Part shown: in pieces, positions 40,255 through 47,923 of the stretch
Position numbering within the stretch: the first letter of the stretch is position 1
How the letters are laid out: every line of letters starts with the position of its first letter
DNA from: Vicinamibacterales bacterium
GTDB taxonomy: Bacteria; Acidobacteriota; Vicinamibacteria; Vicinamibacterales; SCN-69-37
Assembly: GCA_030827135.1 (NCBI GenBank)
Contig: JAURFE010000001.1
Location: forward strand, 1,393,946 to 1,457,945
Reading direction: 5' to 3'
Length of the DNA: 64,000 nt
The notes under the pieces: generated by a model
The model's input: the letters and a program-made list of their open reading frames with translations, nothing else
The model's database searches: none
Told to the model about the DNA's origin: nothing
Made by a program: the position numbers and the translations under genes

Positions 40255-42812
40255 TTCACTCGGCAGGTATCGAGCCCGAGCAGATAATCCAGTCCGAAGT
40301 CCCCGATCGGCGCACCGGGTGGCGGCGCCGGAATCGCGGCCGGACGAAGTTCCGTGTACGGGCGGTCGAGGAAGCGCTTGATGTCGTCGGCCAGGAGCTG
40401 ACGATGGGCGCGCTCGGCAGCGTTGGCCGCCGCCGACGGCAGCAGCGACGCCCGCGTCGGCAACGCCTTCAACGTCTGCGTCGCAATGGCGCGCACCTGC
40501 GTCATCGGCGCCGACTCCGCCATCGTCATCAACCGCGACACGAGCGCGCGTTCCATCGCGCGATTGATCTCCGCCTCGTAGCCGTTGGCGGGACGCGCGT
40601 CAAACACCGTCGTATTCAAACGCGCGAGGACATCCTCAAGACCGGGCAACGACGCATCCACGGCCTTCTGCGAGACGAGTCGCGCGGCGCGGGTGTTCGA
40701 GAAGATCCCGCCCAACACGACCTCGGTCGCCGTCACAGCCGGAGAGACCGGATCAAACGCGCCGCCGGTCATGCGCGGGAACATTTCGCGGTTCGCGCCG
40801 AATCCGGGCGGACGAGGCGGGATGTTCTGCACGACGGCTGACGGCAACACCAGATCCGACAACCGCAAGGCGCTCATCAATGCATCCAGCGCCTTCGTCT
40901 GGCGCGCAGCGGACGCCCAACGCACGGGCGTCCGGCCGTCGCCACGCATCGCATAGATGTATTCCTGCCCTCCGAGCGCGGTCACCGCAGAATCCACGGC
41001 GTACCGGTGGTGGAGATACACAGGTACGAGCGCTTCCTCAATGAGGGCCATCGGTTGGCCAACCTTGATGGCGCGCTCGCCGAACCCTTCCATCGCCGCG
41101 CGACGCAGCTGGAGGATCCGCGTCAACTCGGCCGCTTCGTCCGTGCCGTTGTTCCACTGGTCCACCTGTGGATTCAGGTCCATGTCCTGGTTGGACATGT
41201 AGCGGATATCCTGCTCCCACGCGTCATCGAGAATCTTCTTCAGCGCTGCGGCTTCATCCGTGCCCGCCGGAAACTGCGAATACCCGTACTGGATCGCGAC
41301 CTTGTCCCACTCGCCGATGCCCACATCGTAGGCATCCGAGAGATCCATGGTGCCGTCTGGACGCAGCGTGATCAGCGGATGCGGGTAGTCGAGCGTCGAG
41401 ATGCGGCCCTTGGTGCTGTTGTAATAGTTGTGGCCAAGGCCGATCGTGTGGCCAATCTCGTGCGCGGAGAGCTGGCGGATGCGCGCAAGCGCCGTCTGCT
41501 CAAGAATCGCAGGCGTCTCGGCACCCGTCGCATACGGCGACAACAGCCCCTCGAAAATCAGATAGTCCTGACGCCACCGGAGGGACCCCAGGCTCACGTG
41601 GCCCTTCAGGATCTCGCCGGTGCGAGGATCCGTGATGGACGACCCGTAGCTCCAGCCACGCGTGGACCGATGCACCCAGGTGATCGTGTTGTAGCGCACG
41701 TCCATCGGGTCGGCACCCTCGGGCATGACCTCGACACGGAAGGCGTTGCGAAAGCCCGCCGCTTCGTACGCTTCATTCCACCAGCGGCCGCCTTCAATCA
41801 GCGCCGTGCGGATGGGCTCGGGTGCGCCGCGATCGACGTAGTAGATGATCGGTTCAACTGGATCACTCATCGCCGCGTTGGGATCCGCCTTCTCCAGGCG
41901 ATGGCGGTTGATGTACCGCACCTGCAGGTCGGCGCCCAGGGGCTGCGCATAGTCGGCGTAGTTCACGCCACCGTAGCCCGATCGAGGATCCATCAGGCGC
42001 GGCTTGTAGTTGCTGTCGGGCAATTCGATGATCGAGTGGTGCTGCCGGACGGTGACGGCCGCAGGATTCGGAGCCACATCACCCAGCCGGCCACCAATCT
42101 GGCCGACGCCGCCGCCACCGCCGCCACCGCCGCGGCCACCGGCTGCGGCGCCCTCACTGACAAACGTCGAGATGACATCGATTTCGCTGTTCTTCGGGAA
42201 CCCCTTGGTGCCCTCAATGTTGACGGCACTGCGTGTGCGATCAAACCGGTGTCCACCCAGCCGCGGTCCCACGTTGTGCGTGTCCCGCATGATGAAGTCG
42301 CTGAAGTCGACGAGCACACGACCACCGGACTCGGCGGCGACCTGGAAGCCCCACAGAATGGACTTCGCGAACGCGTCCTCCATCGCCTTGCGCTCAGCGG
42401 GATTCTGGCTGTTGGCACGCCATTCGTAGTTCGGCTGCACCATCAGCACGCGCGGGCCGACCCGCTGGAAGCTGACGACGGCTGTCCCGCCCAACTGGGC
42501 GCGGTCGAGGCCAATGTCATTCGACCCGACGCCTGCCGACAGGCCGCTCACGTAGAGCACTTCCTGTCCGAGTCTCGGAATCTCGAGAAACAGCGCGCCC
42601 GTAGCTTCATCCCAGTAGAGCGGGAAGAATCCGTCAATCTTCTGCATGGACGCCGTGCGATCGGCGATCTCCGGAATCCGGGCGGCCTGTCCACCGGCCC
42701 GGCCCTGAGGCGCACCGCCTGCGCCCTGGCCCGAAAGGCCCGCCGGCGCCGCCAGCGCGAGCGTCAACACACAAGTTGCCGCGGTCAAAACACGTGTCGC
42801 TGTCGGTCTCAC
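40251..42812 (-). CDS. Exported zinc metalloprotease (DUF5118/DUF5117/DUF4953 type)
   Basis: 853-aa protein. The GTG at 42812 is chosen because a perfect GGAGGTGGAT precedes it and a signal peptide follows (MRPTATRVLTAATCVLTLAL); a longer reading frame would run into repeat DNA with a TTG start. The zinc site is HEIGHTIGLGHN (His451, Glu452, His455, His461), a metzincin-type HExxHxxGxxH. IDGFFPLYWDEATGALFLEI near the start and FVSEGAAAGGRGGGGGGGG upstream of the catalytic part fit the family. Homologues are secreted proteases of unknown target. Its TAG stop is the foot of a REP-like hairpin. Confidence 0.9.
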   Translation of the reverse strand: MRPTATRVLTAATCVLTLALAAPAGLSGQGAGGAPQGRAGGQAARIPEIADRTASMQKIDGFFPLYWDEATGALFLEIPRLGQEVLYVSGLSAGVGSNDIGLDRAQLGGTAVVSFQRVGPRVLMVQPNYEWRANSQNPAERKAMEDAFAKSILWGFQVAAESGGRVLVDFSDFIMRDTHNVGPRLGGHRFDRTRSAVNIEGTKGFPKNSEIDVISTFVSEGAAAGGRGGGGGGGGVGQIGGRLGDVAPNPAAVTVRQHHSIIELPDSNYKPRLMDPRSGYGGVNYADYAQPLGADLQVRYINRHRLEKADPNAAMSDPVEPIIYYVDRGAPEPIRTALIEGGRWWNEAYEAAGFRNAFRVEVMPEGADPMDVRYNTITWVHRSTRGWSYGSSITDPRTGEILKGHVSLGSLRWRQDYLIFEGLLSPYATGAETPAILEQTALARIRQLSAHEIGHTIGLGHNYYNSTKGRISTLDYPHPLITLRPDGTMDLSDAYDVGIGEWDKVAIQYGYSQFPAGTDEAAALKKILDDAWEQDIRYMSNQDMDLNPQVDQWNNGTDEAAELTRILQLRRAAMEGFGERAIKVGQPMALIEEALVPVYLHHRYAVDSAVTALGGQEYIYAMRGDGRTPVRWASAARQTKALDALMSALRLSDLVLPSAVVQNIPPRPPGFGANREMFPRMTGGAFDPVSPAVTATEVVLGGIFSNTRAARLVSQKAVDASLPGLEDVLARLNTTVFDARPANGYEAEINRAMERALVSRLMTMAESAPMTQVRAIATQTLKALPTRASLLPSAAANAAERAHRQLLADDIKRFLDRPYTELRPAAIPAPPPGAPIGDFGLDYLLGLDTCRVK

Positions 42813-42827
42813 ATCCACCTCCGGTTC

Positions 42828-42920
42828 GGCACCCTGCAAACCAGGGTGCCCTCCATGTGCGGCACCCTACAACCCAGGGTGCCCTACATGTCTTGCACCC
42901 TACACCCCAGGGTGCCCTCC
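42828..42920 (-). repeat. Tandem array of three REP-like hairpins upstream of the metalloprotease gene
   Basis: Three 33-bp units (starts 42828, 42861, 42894) with arms GGCACCCT / AGGGTGCC (the outermost pair is lost in unit three). The 7-nt loops are GCAAACC, ACAACCC and ACACCCC, and each unit is followed by CTCC, CTAC and CTCC. The array starts 16 bp before the metalloprotease start codon, so its promoter must lie within or beyond it. The 316-bp gap 42813-43128 holds this array, a permease remnant and one more hairpin. Confidence 0.87.
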
Positions 42921-42930
42921 ATGTGGGCAG

Positions 42931-43068
42931 ATTGTAGCCCCAGACGTCGAACTTCGCCCCCACGTCGCTGCCGCATTCCTGGCACTGGTGGGGGCCGCCG
43001 CTGTGACCAACCTCGTGCCGGCACGACGGGCGCTTCGCGTGTCGCCTACGGTGGCGCTCAAAGGCTGA
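42931..43068 (+). pseudogene. 3' remnant of an ADOP/MacB-type FtsX permease
   Basis: An open frame without a start codon ends at TGA 43066-43068. It encodes a final membrane helix and tail: AAFLALVGAAAVTNLVPARR then ALRVSPTVALKG. This is the diagnostic C-terminus of MacB/ADOP permeases (PARRAxRVxPxxALR). About 45 codons remain of a gene normally over 400 codons for this domain alone. It begins 10 bp after a tandem REP-like array, which suggests the rest was deleted or displaced there. Confidence 0.75.
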
Positions 43069-43075
43069 CGTGGGA

Positions 43076-43101
43076 CCGCCGGGTTGAAACCCGGCGGCTC
43101 C
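43076..43101 (-). repeat. REP-like hairpin, GGAG foot
   Basis: Arms CCGCCGGGTT / AACCCGGCGG, 2-nt loop, followed by CTCC (GGAG on the minus strand). It is the reverse-oriented sibling of 14620-14645, with one compensated base pair. Confidence 0.8.
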
Positions 43102-43128
43102 GAAGTCCCCTGATCGGATAATGGGGTC

Positions 43129-43800
43129 GTGACAATCGAAGACGAGATTTGGCAGCGGCTGCAATCGCCGCTGCCCGGCGCTGATACCCATCTGAAATTT
43201 GCGCCGACCCCCAGGATCAAGAGCTGGGACCCTGGTGCGTATCCGGCTCACGCCCGGCGGGCAGCCACACTGCTGTTGATTTACCCGGGGCCCGATGGCC
43301 CCTCGATCGCGTTGACGCGGCGGCGCGCTGACCTGCCGGACCATGCGGGCCAGATCAGCCTGCCCGGCGGAGGCATCGACGCGGGTGAATCTCCCGAACA
43401 GGCGGCGGTTCGCGAGGCCCACGAAGAAATCGGCGTTCCGTCGTCCGCCATCAGGCTGGTCGGCTCCCTCTCCACCCTCTGGGTCATCGTCAGCGGCTTT
43501 GTCGTGCATCCGATTGTCGCGGTCGCCGACGCACGGCCACTGTTTGTTCCCTCACCGCGAGAAGTGGACACGATTATTGAGGCGCCGGTGGCGGCCCTGC
43601 GGGACCCGTCGGGCGTGAAGTGGGGCCGCCGCGTCCGGGACGGCATCGTCATCGCCTGCCCCTACTTCGCGGTCGGTGACCACCACGTCTGGGGTGCCAC
43701 CGCGATGATGCTCGGCGAATTCTGCACGGCGCTGGATCCCACATTCCTCCCACCACCAGTGCCGACACCGCAGGAACTGCAGTCACTGCCTGCGATCTAG
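43129..43800 (+). CDS. Nudix hydrolase, CoA pyrophosphatase (NudL) type
   Basis: 223-aa protein beginning at GTG 43129; the nearby ATG at 43121 runs into a stop at once. The Nudix box is GGGIDAGESPEQAAVREAHEEIG, interrupted here only by normal variation (GX5EX7REUXEEXGU). It is preceded by the CoA-diphosphatase signature LTRRRADLPDHAGQISLPGG. It should split CoA or acyl-CoA into 4'-phosphopantetheine and 3',5'-ADP in the cytoplasm. It appears to stand alone; a word-repeat array follows its stop. Confidence 0.9.
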   Translation: MTIEDEIWQRLQSPLPGADTHLKFAPTPRIKSWDPGAYPAHARRAATLLLIYPGPDGPSIALTRRRADLPDHAGQISLPGGGIDAGESPEQAAVREAHEEIGVPSSAIRLVGSLSTLWVIVSGFVVHPIVAVADARPLFVPSPREVDTIIEAPVAALRDPSGVKWGRRVRDGIVIACPYFAVGDHHVWGATAMMLGEFCTALDPTFLPPPVPTPQELQSLPAI

Positions 43801-43806
43801 GTCCAC

Positions 43807-43884
43807 CAATCCGCCAATCGCCCAATCCGCCAATCGCAAATCCTCAATCCTCAATCCTCAATCCTCAATCCTCAATCCTCAATT
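43807..43884 (+). repeat. Octamer then heptamer tandem repeats
   Basis: 8-bp units CCAATCCG / CCAATCGC (43807-43838) run into six perfect AATCCTC heptamers (43839-43880) followed by AATT. The array ends 17 bp before the start codon of the BNR propeller gene, so it lies in that gene's leader or promoter region. Slippage could alter spacing. Confidence 0.93.
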
Positions 43885-43901
43885 GCGTTAGCATTGCCCC
43901 C

Positions 43902-46900
43902 ATGACCCGATCGATCCGTCCCATGCTGTTGGTTGCCGCTCTGGTCTTGTTGCCGGCGGTGATGTTCACTCCGATTGCCGCGCGGCAGGCCGCGCAGGCG
44001 GCCGCTGCGACCGGAAACCCGGAATGGGCCGGACTGCGCTGGCGGAACATCGGGCCGTTTGTCGGAGGGCGCGTCACGGCGGTGGCCGGCCACCGCTCGC
44101 AGCTCAACACCTACTACATGGGCGGAACTGGCGGCGGCGTGTTCAAGACCACAGACGCCGGTGTGACCTGGCGCCCGATCTCTGATGGTTTCTTCGAAAC
44201 CGGCTCGATCGGAGCGATCGAAGTCGCAGAGTCCGACCCAAACATCATTTATGTCGGCACCGGCAGCGTGGCTATTCGAAGCAACGTGATCGAAGGCCGG
44301 GGGGTGTACAAGTCCACCGACGCCGGCCAGACCTGGACGCACATCGGTCTGCGCGACGCCGGACAGATCGGTTCCATACGTGTGCATCCGACAAATCCGA
44401 ATCTCGTCTACGCCGCCGTCCTTGGCAGCGCGTTTGGGCCTAGCGAGACGCGCGGCGTCTACCGTTCGCGTGACGGCGGCCAGACGTGGCAGCGGGTCAA
44501 GTTCGTGAGCAACCGGACCGGCTTCGTCAATCTGGCGATGAATCCGTCGAATCCGAACGAGATCTATGCGGCGTCGTGGCGGGGCGAGCGCAAGCCCTGG
44601 ACCATCATCAGCGGCGGTCCGGCCGAAGACGGCGGCCTCTACAAGACGACCGATGGCGGCGAGACCTGGACGCGTCTCGGCGGCGGTCTGCCTCCGGGAA
44701 TCATCGGCAAGATCGACGTCGACATCGCGCGGTCGAAGACCACGACGGTGTATGCGCTGGTGGAGGCGCCCGGCGCCGAGGGCGGTTTGTATCGCTCGGA
44801 CGACAGCGGCGCCACGTGGCGGCAGACGTCGAACGCGCCGAACCTGCTCGCGCGACCGTTCTACTACACGTATGTGGATGTCGATCCGAAGGACCCCGAA
44901 ACCGTGTGGGTGAACAACCTCTCGCTGTTGAAGTCGACCGACGGCGGTCGGACGTGGCGCTCGGTGCCGACACCGCACGGGGACAACCACGGCATGTGGA
45001 TTAACCCCGACAATCCGAACTACATCGTGCAAAGCAACGACGGTGGCGCCAATGTGTCCATCGATGGTGGTGCGACATGGTCGACGCAGCTCAATCAGTC
45101 CACGGCTGAGCTTTATGGCGTCGAAGTGGACGACCAGTATCCCTACCGCGTGTACGGCGCGCAGCAGGACAACAACACGTGGATCGTCATGAGCCGTCTG
45201 GCGGGTTCCGGCAGCGGATCACAGACCAACACGTACATGGCAGGACCGGGATGCGAGACGGGTCCGATCAAGCCAACACCCGGCAACCCCAACATTGTGT
45301 ACGGGGTGTGCAAGGGCGAGTTCTATCGCGAGAACCTGACCACGGGTCAGACGCAGAGCAACTGGAACTACCCGCAGAACCGGTACGGCCACGCGTCGCG
45401 GGACATCGCCTACCGCTTCCAGCGCACGTCGCCGTTCATGATCTCCAAACACGATCCGCGCATGATTCTGCACGGCTCGCACGTCGTGCATAAGACGATG
45501 GATGGCGGGAAAACGTGGGAGATCATCAGCGGTGACCTCACGTTGAATGAACCGGGCCCGCAGCAGGACATTGCCGGCGAGCCCATCACGCGCGACATCA
45601 CGGGTGAAGAAGTCTACTCGACGATCTTTGCCATCGAGGAGTCGCCGGTCGAGGCGGGCGTCATCTGGACCGGGGCCAACGACGGCCCGGTGCATGTGAC
45701 CCGCGACAACGGAAAGACGTGGATCAAAGTGACGCCGCCGATGATGCCGCCCGGAGGCCGGGTCACCAACATCGATCCGTCGCCGCACCGTCGGGGCTCG
45801 GCATACGTCGTGATGCACCGACGGCTTCTGAATGATCCGAAGCCGTATGTCTACCTCACGAACGACTACGGAAAGTCGTGGACGTTCCTGACGCCGGGCA
45901 CCAACGGCATACCTGCCGATCACGTCATGCGTGTCGTGCGCGAGGATCCGGACCGGGAGGGCCTGCTCTACGCCGGCACACAGTTCGGGTTCTTCGTGTC
46001 CTTCAATAACGGCACCACGTGGCAGCGCTTCCAGCAGAACCTGCCGGTCACGCCCGTGACCGACATCCGCGTGCACCAGCAGGACCTCGTGGTGTCGACG
46101 CTGGGCCGCGGATTCTGGATTCTGGACGGCATCACGTCGCTGCATCAGACGCCGCCAGCGGGGTCCGCCGGATTCCTCTATGCGCCGAAGGTGGCGATCC
46201 GATCGCGCCATGCCGCGATGCCCGCGTCGTTGACGACACCGGAGTTGCCGGGTCCTGGTGCCATCATCGACTACACGTTGCGTGAGGCCTCGGCCACGCC
46301 AATCACGCTCGACATTCTGAGTGCCTCGGGTGAAGTCATGCGGACGATCCGCTCGGTCGCCGGGGGCGCGAACACCGGCGGTGGATTGCCTGTCGCCGCG
46401 GCGTCGGGCATGAGCGAGCCGCCACTGCCCGGGCAGGGCCGGGGCGGGCGCGGTGGACGCGGCGGTGGTGCGAGCGCTGCGCCCCTGACGGCGCGCGCAG
46501 GCATGCAGCGCTACGTGTGGGACATGGCCGCCGATAACGGGTTGACCGTCCCGCCTGGCCGCTACACCGTGCGTCTGACAGCCGGGGCCTTCACGCAGAC
46601 GCAGCCTCTGGAAGTACGCCTTGACCCACGGCTCACCGCCGATGGCGTCACCACCGAAGACCTCGAATTGCAGTATCGCTTCAACGTCCGCCTGCGCGCG
46701 GCGATTGCCGACGCTCAGCAGTTCACGTCGTCCGTCCAGAAGGCGCTGGCCTCGGCCACGCCTGAGTCGAAGGCCGCACTGACGCGCATTCAGAAGGCGC
46801 TGGTGAACGAGACAGACATCGCGTATCCGCAGCCGATGTTGAACGCGCAGCTTCAGGCGATCACACGCGTATCGAACGTCGCGGACGTCCGCCCGAACAA

Positions 46901-46982
46901 CGATGCGATCCGCCGCCTCGATGATCTGGAGAAGGAACTCGCCGCGTTGAAGGCGGAAGCGGCGAAGGTGGGGCTCAAGTAG
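43902..46982 (+). CDS. Exported BNR/VPS10-type beta-propeller protein
   Basis: 1026-aa protein with a signal peptide (MTRSIRPMLLVAALVLLPAV). It starts with WRNIGPFVGGRVTAVAGH and carries many BNR/Asp-box blades (GGVFKTTDAGVTWRPI, KSTDAGQTWTHIG, RSRDGGQTWQRVK, KTTDGGETWTRLG, KSTDGGRTWRSV, VTRDNGKTWIKV). An Ig-like C-terminal part follows (RYTVRLTAGAFTQTQPLEV) and a final helical segment. The family is annotated as sortilin/VPS10 or 'glycosyl hydrolase' in Acidobacteriota, but sialidase or hydrolase activity is not shown. Its TAG stop is provided by a GTAG REP foot. Confidence 0.87.
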   Translation: MTRSIRPMLLVAALVLLPAVMFTPIAARQAAQAAAATGNPEWAGLRWRNIGPFVGGRVTAVAGHRSQLNTYYMGGTGGGVFKTTDAGVTWRPISDGFFETGSIGAIEVAESDPNIIYVGTGSVAIRSNVIEGRGVYKSTDAGQTWTHIGLRDAGQIGSIRVHPTNPNLVYAAVLGSAFGPSETRGVYRSRDGGQTWQRVKFVSNRTGFVNLAMNPSNPNEIYAASWRGERKPWTIISGGPAEDGGLYKTTDGGETWTRLGGGLPPGIIGKIDVDIARSKTTTVYALVEAPGAEGGLYRSDDSGATWRQTSNAPNLLARPFYYTYVDVDPKDPETVWVNNLSLLKSTDGGRTWRSVPTPHGDNHGMWINPDNPNYIVQSNDGGANVSIDGGATWSTQLNQSTAELYGVEVDDQYPYRVYGAQQDNNTWIVMSRLAGSGSGSQTNTYMAGPGCETGPIKPTPGNPNIVYGVCKGEFYRENLTTGQTQSNWNYPQNRYGHASRDIAYRFQRTSPFMISKHDPRMILHGSHVVHKTMDGGKTWEIISGDLTLNEPGPQQDIAGEPITRDITGEEVYSTIFAIEESPVEAGVIWTGANDGPVHVTRDNGKTWIKVTPPMMPPGGRVTNIDPSPHRRGSAYVVMHRRLLNDPKPYVYLTNDYGKSWTFLTPGTNGIPADHVMRVVREDPDREGLLYAGTQFGFFVSFNNGTTWQRFQQNLPVTPVTDIRVHQQDLVVSTLGRGFWILDGITSLHQTPPAGSAGFLYAPKVAIRSRHAAMPASLTTPELPGPGAIIDYTLREASATPITLDILSASGEVMRTIRSVAGGANTGGGLPVAAASGMSEPPLPGQGRGGRGGRGGGASAAPLTARAGMQRYVWDMAADNGLTVPPGRYTVRLTAGAFTQTQPLEVRLDPRLTADGVTTEDLELQYRFNVRLRAAIADAQQFTSSVQKALASATPESKAALTRIQKALVNETDIAYPQPMLNAQLQAITRVSNVADVRPNNDAIRRLDDLEKELAALKAEAAKVGLK

Positions 46983-47069
46983 GGCCCGCTGAACTTTCAG
47001 CGGGCCAGTGGCACGCTGCAACCCAGCGTGCCCTACGTACTGACGCGCTGGCAACCCAGCGCGTCCTAC
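46979..47069. repeat. Three REP-like hairpins between convergent genes
   Basis: 46979-47006: GTAG and arms GGCCCGCT / AGCGGGCC (plus). 47010-47036: arms GGCACGCT / AGCGTGCC then CTAC (minus). 47042-47069: arms GACGCGCT / AGCGCGTC then CTAC (minus). Three different stems, all perfectly paired. A half element (GGGCGCGCTA) overlaps the stop of the next gene at 47097. Confidence 0.85.
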
Positions 47070-47096
47070 GTACGGCGTTCGACGTACGAGGGCGCG

Positions 47097-47789
47097 CTAC
47101 AGCAGTTCCCGCCCGTGAGTCTTGAGCCACGCTTCCGCCTCGCGCCACTCGGGGCAGACGATGGCCACTTCGCGCCAGAAGGCGCGTGAGTGGTTGGGGT
47201 GCCGCAGGTGCATCAACTCGTGCAGGATGATGTAGTCCGACACAAACGCCGGCATCAGCACCAGACGCCAGTTCAGCGCGATGGTGCCACGCGAGGAACA
47301 CGACCCCCAACGTGATCGCTGGTTCCTGATGGAGACGCGAGTGACCGTGTGTCCAGTCTGCGCCGCCAGTGCCAGACATCGCGGCGGCAGTTCGGCTGCC
47401 GCGGCCGCGCGCACCTCGGCCACCGGCAGGGGCGTACCACGAAAATTGATCACGGCTCCCGACACACGGGTGTGTGTCTGGGCCTGACGCCGCAGATGTT
47501 CGCGGGCGATCCAGGCGCCCTGCGTGCGCACAAACCGCAAACCGGCGTCCACCGAGGCGCGTCGTGGCACCGTCAGACGCAACCCGAGGGCATCCGTCAT
47601 GCGCAGAACATATCGACGGGCCTTGTGGTGACGCACCACGGTCAGCGGCCAGGCACGCCCCCCCACTTCAATCGTGGCCGGGGCTGTTGACCGACGCACG
47701 GCGGTCGCATCGTCCCACGGGAGCCGAAACTGGAAGCCAAATGCCACGCGGGACAGCGTACACCTGCGCGCGCGATCTGAAAAGAACAT
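47097..47789 (-). CDS. YgjP-like metallopeptidase domain protein (DUF45)
   Basis: 230-aa protein. The start at 47789 (MFFSDRARRC) is the first plausible codon; longer in-frame starts lie in an AT-rich intergenic region. The N-terminal half is a beta-rich substrate-like domain. The signature is RNQRSRWGSCSSRGTIALNW, then the zinc site HELMHLRHPNHSRAFW (HExxH-like with Leu-Met, plus a third His). This matches YgjP/DUF45, a predicted zincin in the cytoplasm often near restriction or UTP-related genes; here it is divergent from an efflux operon. Confidence 0.88.
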   Translation of the reverse strand: MFFSDRARRCTLSRVAFGFQFRLPWDDATAVRRSTAPATIEVGGRAWPLTVVRHHKARRYVLRMTDALGLRLTVPRRASVDAGLRFVRTQGAWIAREHLRRQAQTHTRVSGAVINFRGTPLPVAEVRAAAAAELPPRCLALAAQTGHTVTRVSIRNQRSRWGSCSSRGTIALNWRLVLMPAFVSDYIILHELMHLRHPNHSRAFWREVAIVCPEWREAEAWLKTHGRELL

Positions 47790-47842
47790 CAACTTTGTGA
47801 AAATCGAGAACAATCTAGGTGATTTGCACGTAAATAAAGGCT

Positions 47843-47892
47843 TTTGGTGGTTAGTTTGAACAACCAAACAGCAAGCAAGTAACCACTTGCTT
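47843..47892. promoter_or_regulatory. Two inverted repeats in the divergent control region (TetR operator candidates)
   Basis: Site one (47843-47868): TTTGGTGGTT / AACAACCAAA, ten-bp arms with one mismatch and a 6-bp spacer. Site two (47873-47892): AAGCAAGT AACC ACTTGCTT, perfect 8-bp arms with a 4-bp spacer. The 134-bp region between the YgjP-like and TetR genes is strikingly AT-rich for this DNA. Site two overlaps a possible -35 (TTGCTT at 47887) for the efflux operon. Confidence 0.6.
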
Positions 47893-47923
47893 ACAACACA
47901 ACATCCACGATAGGGTACGGTCC

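Noticed and set aside
42828-42920. Possible CRISPR or riboswitch upstream of the metalloprotease gene
   Set aside because: Three 33-bp units with no spacers and hairpins of the REP family; no riboswitch core motif recognised.
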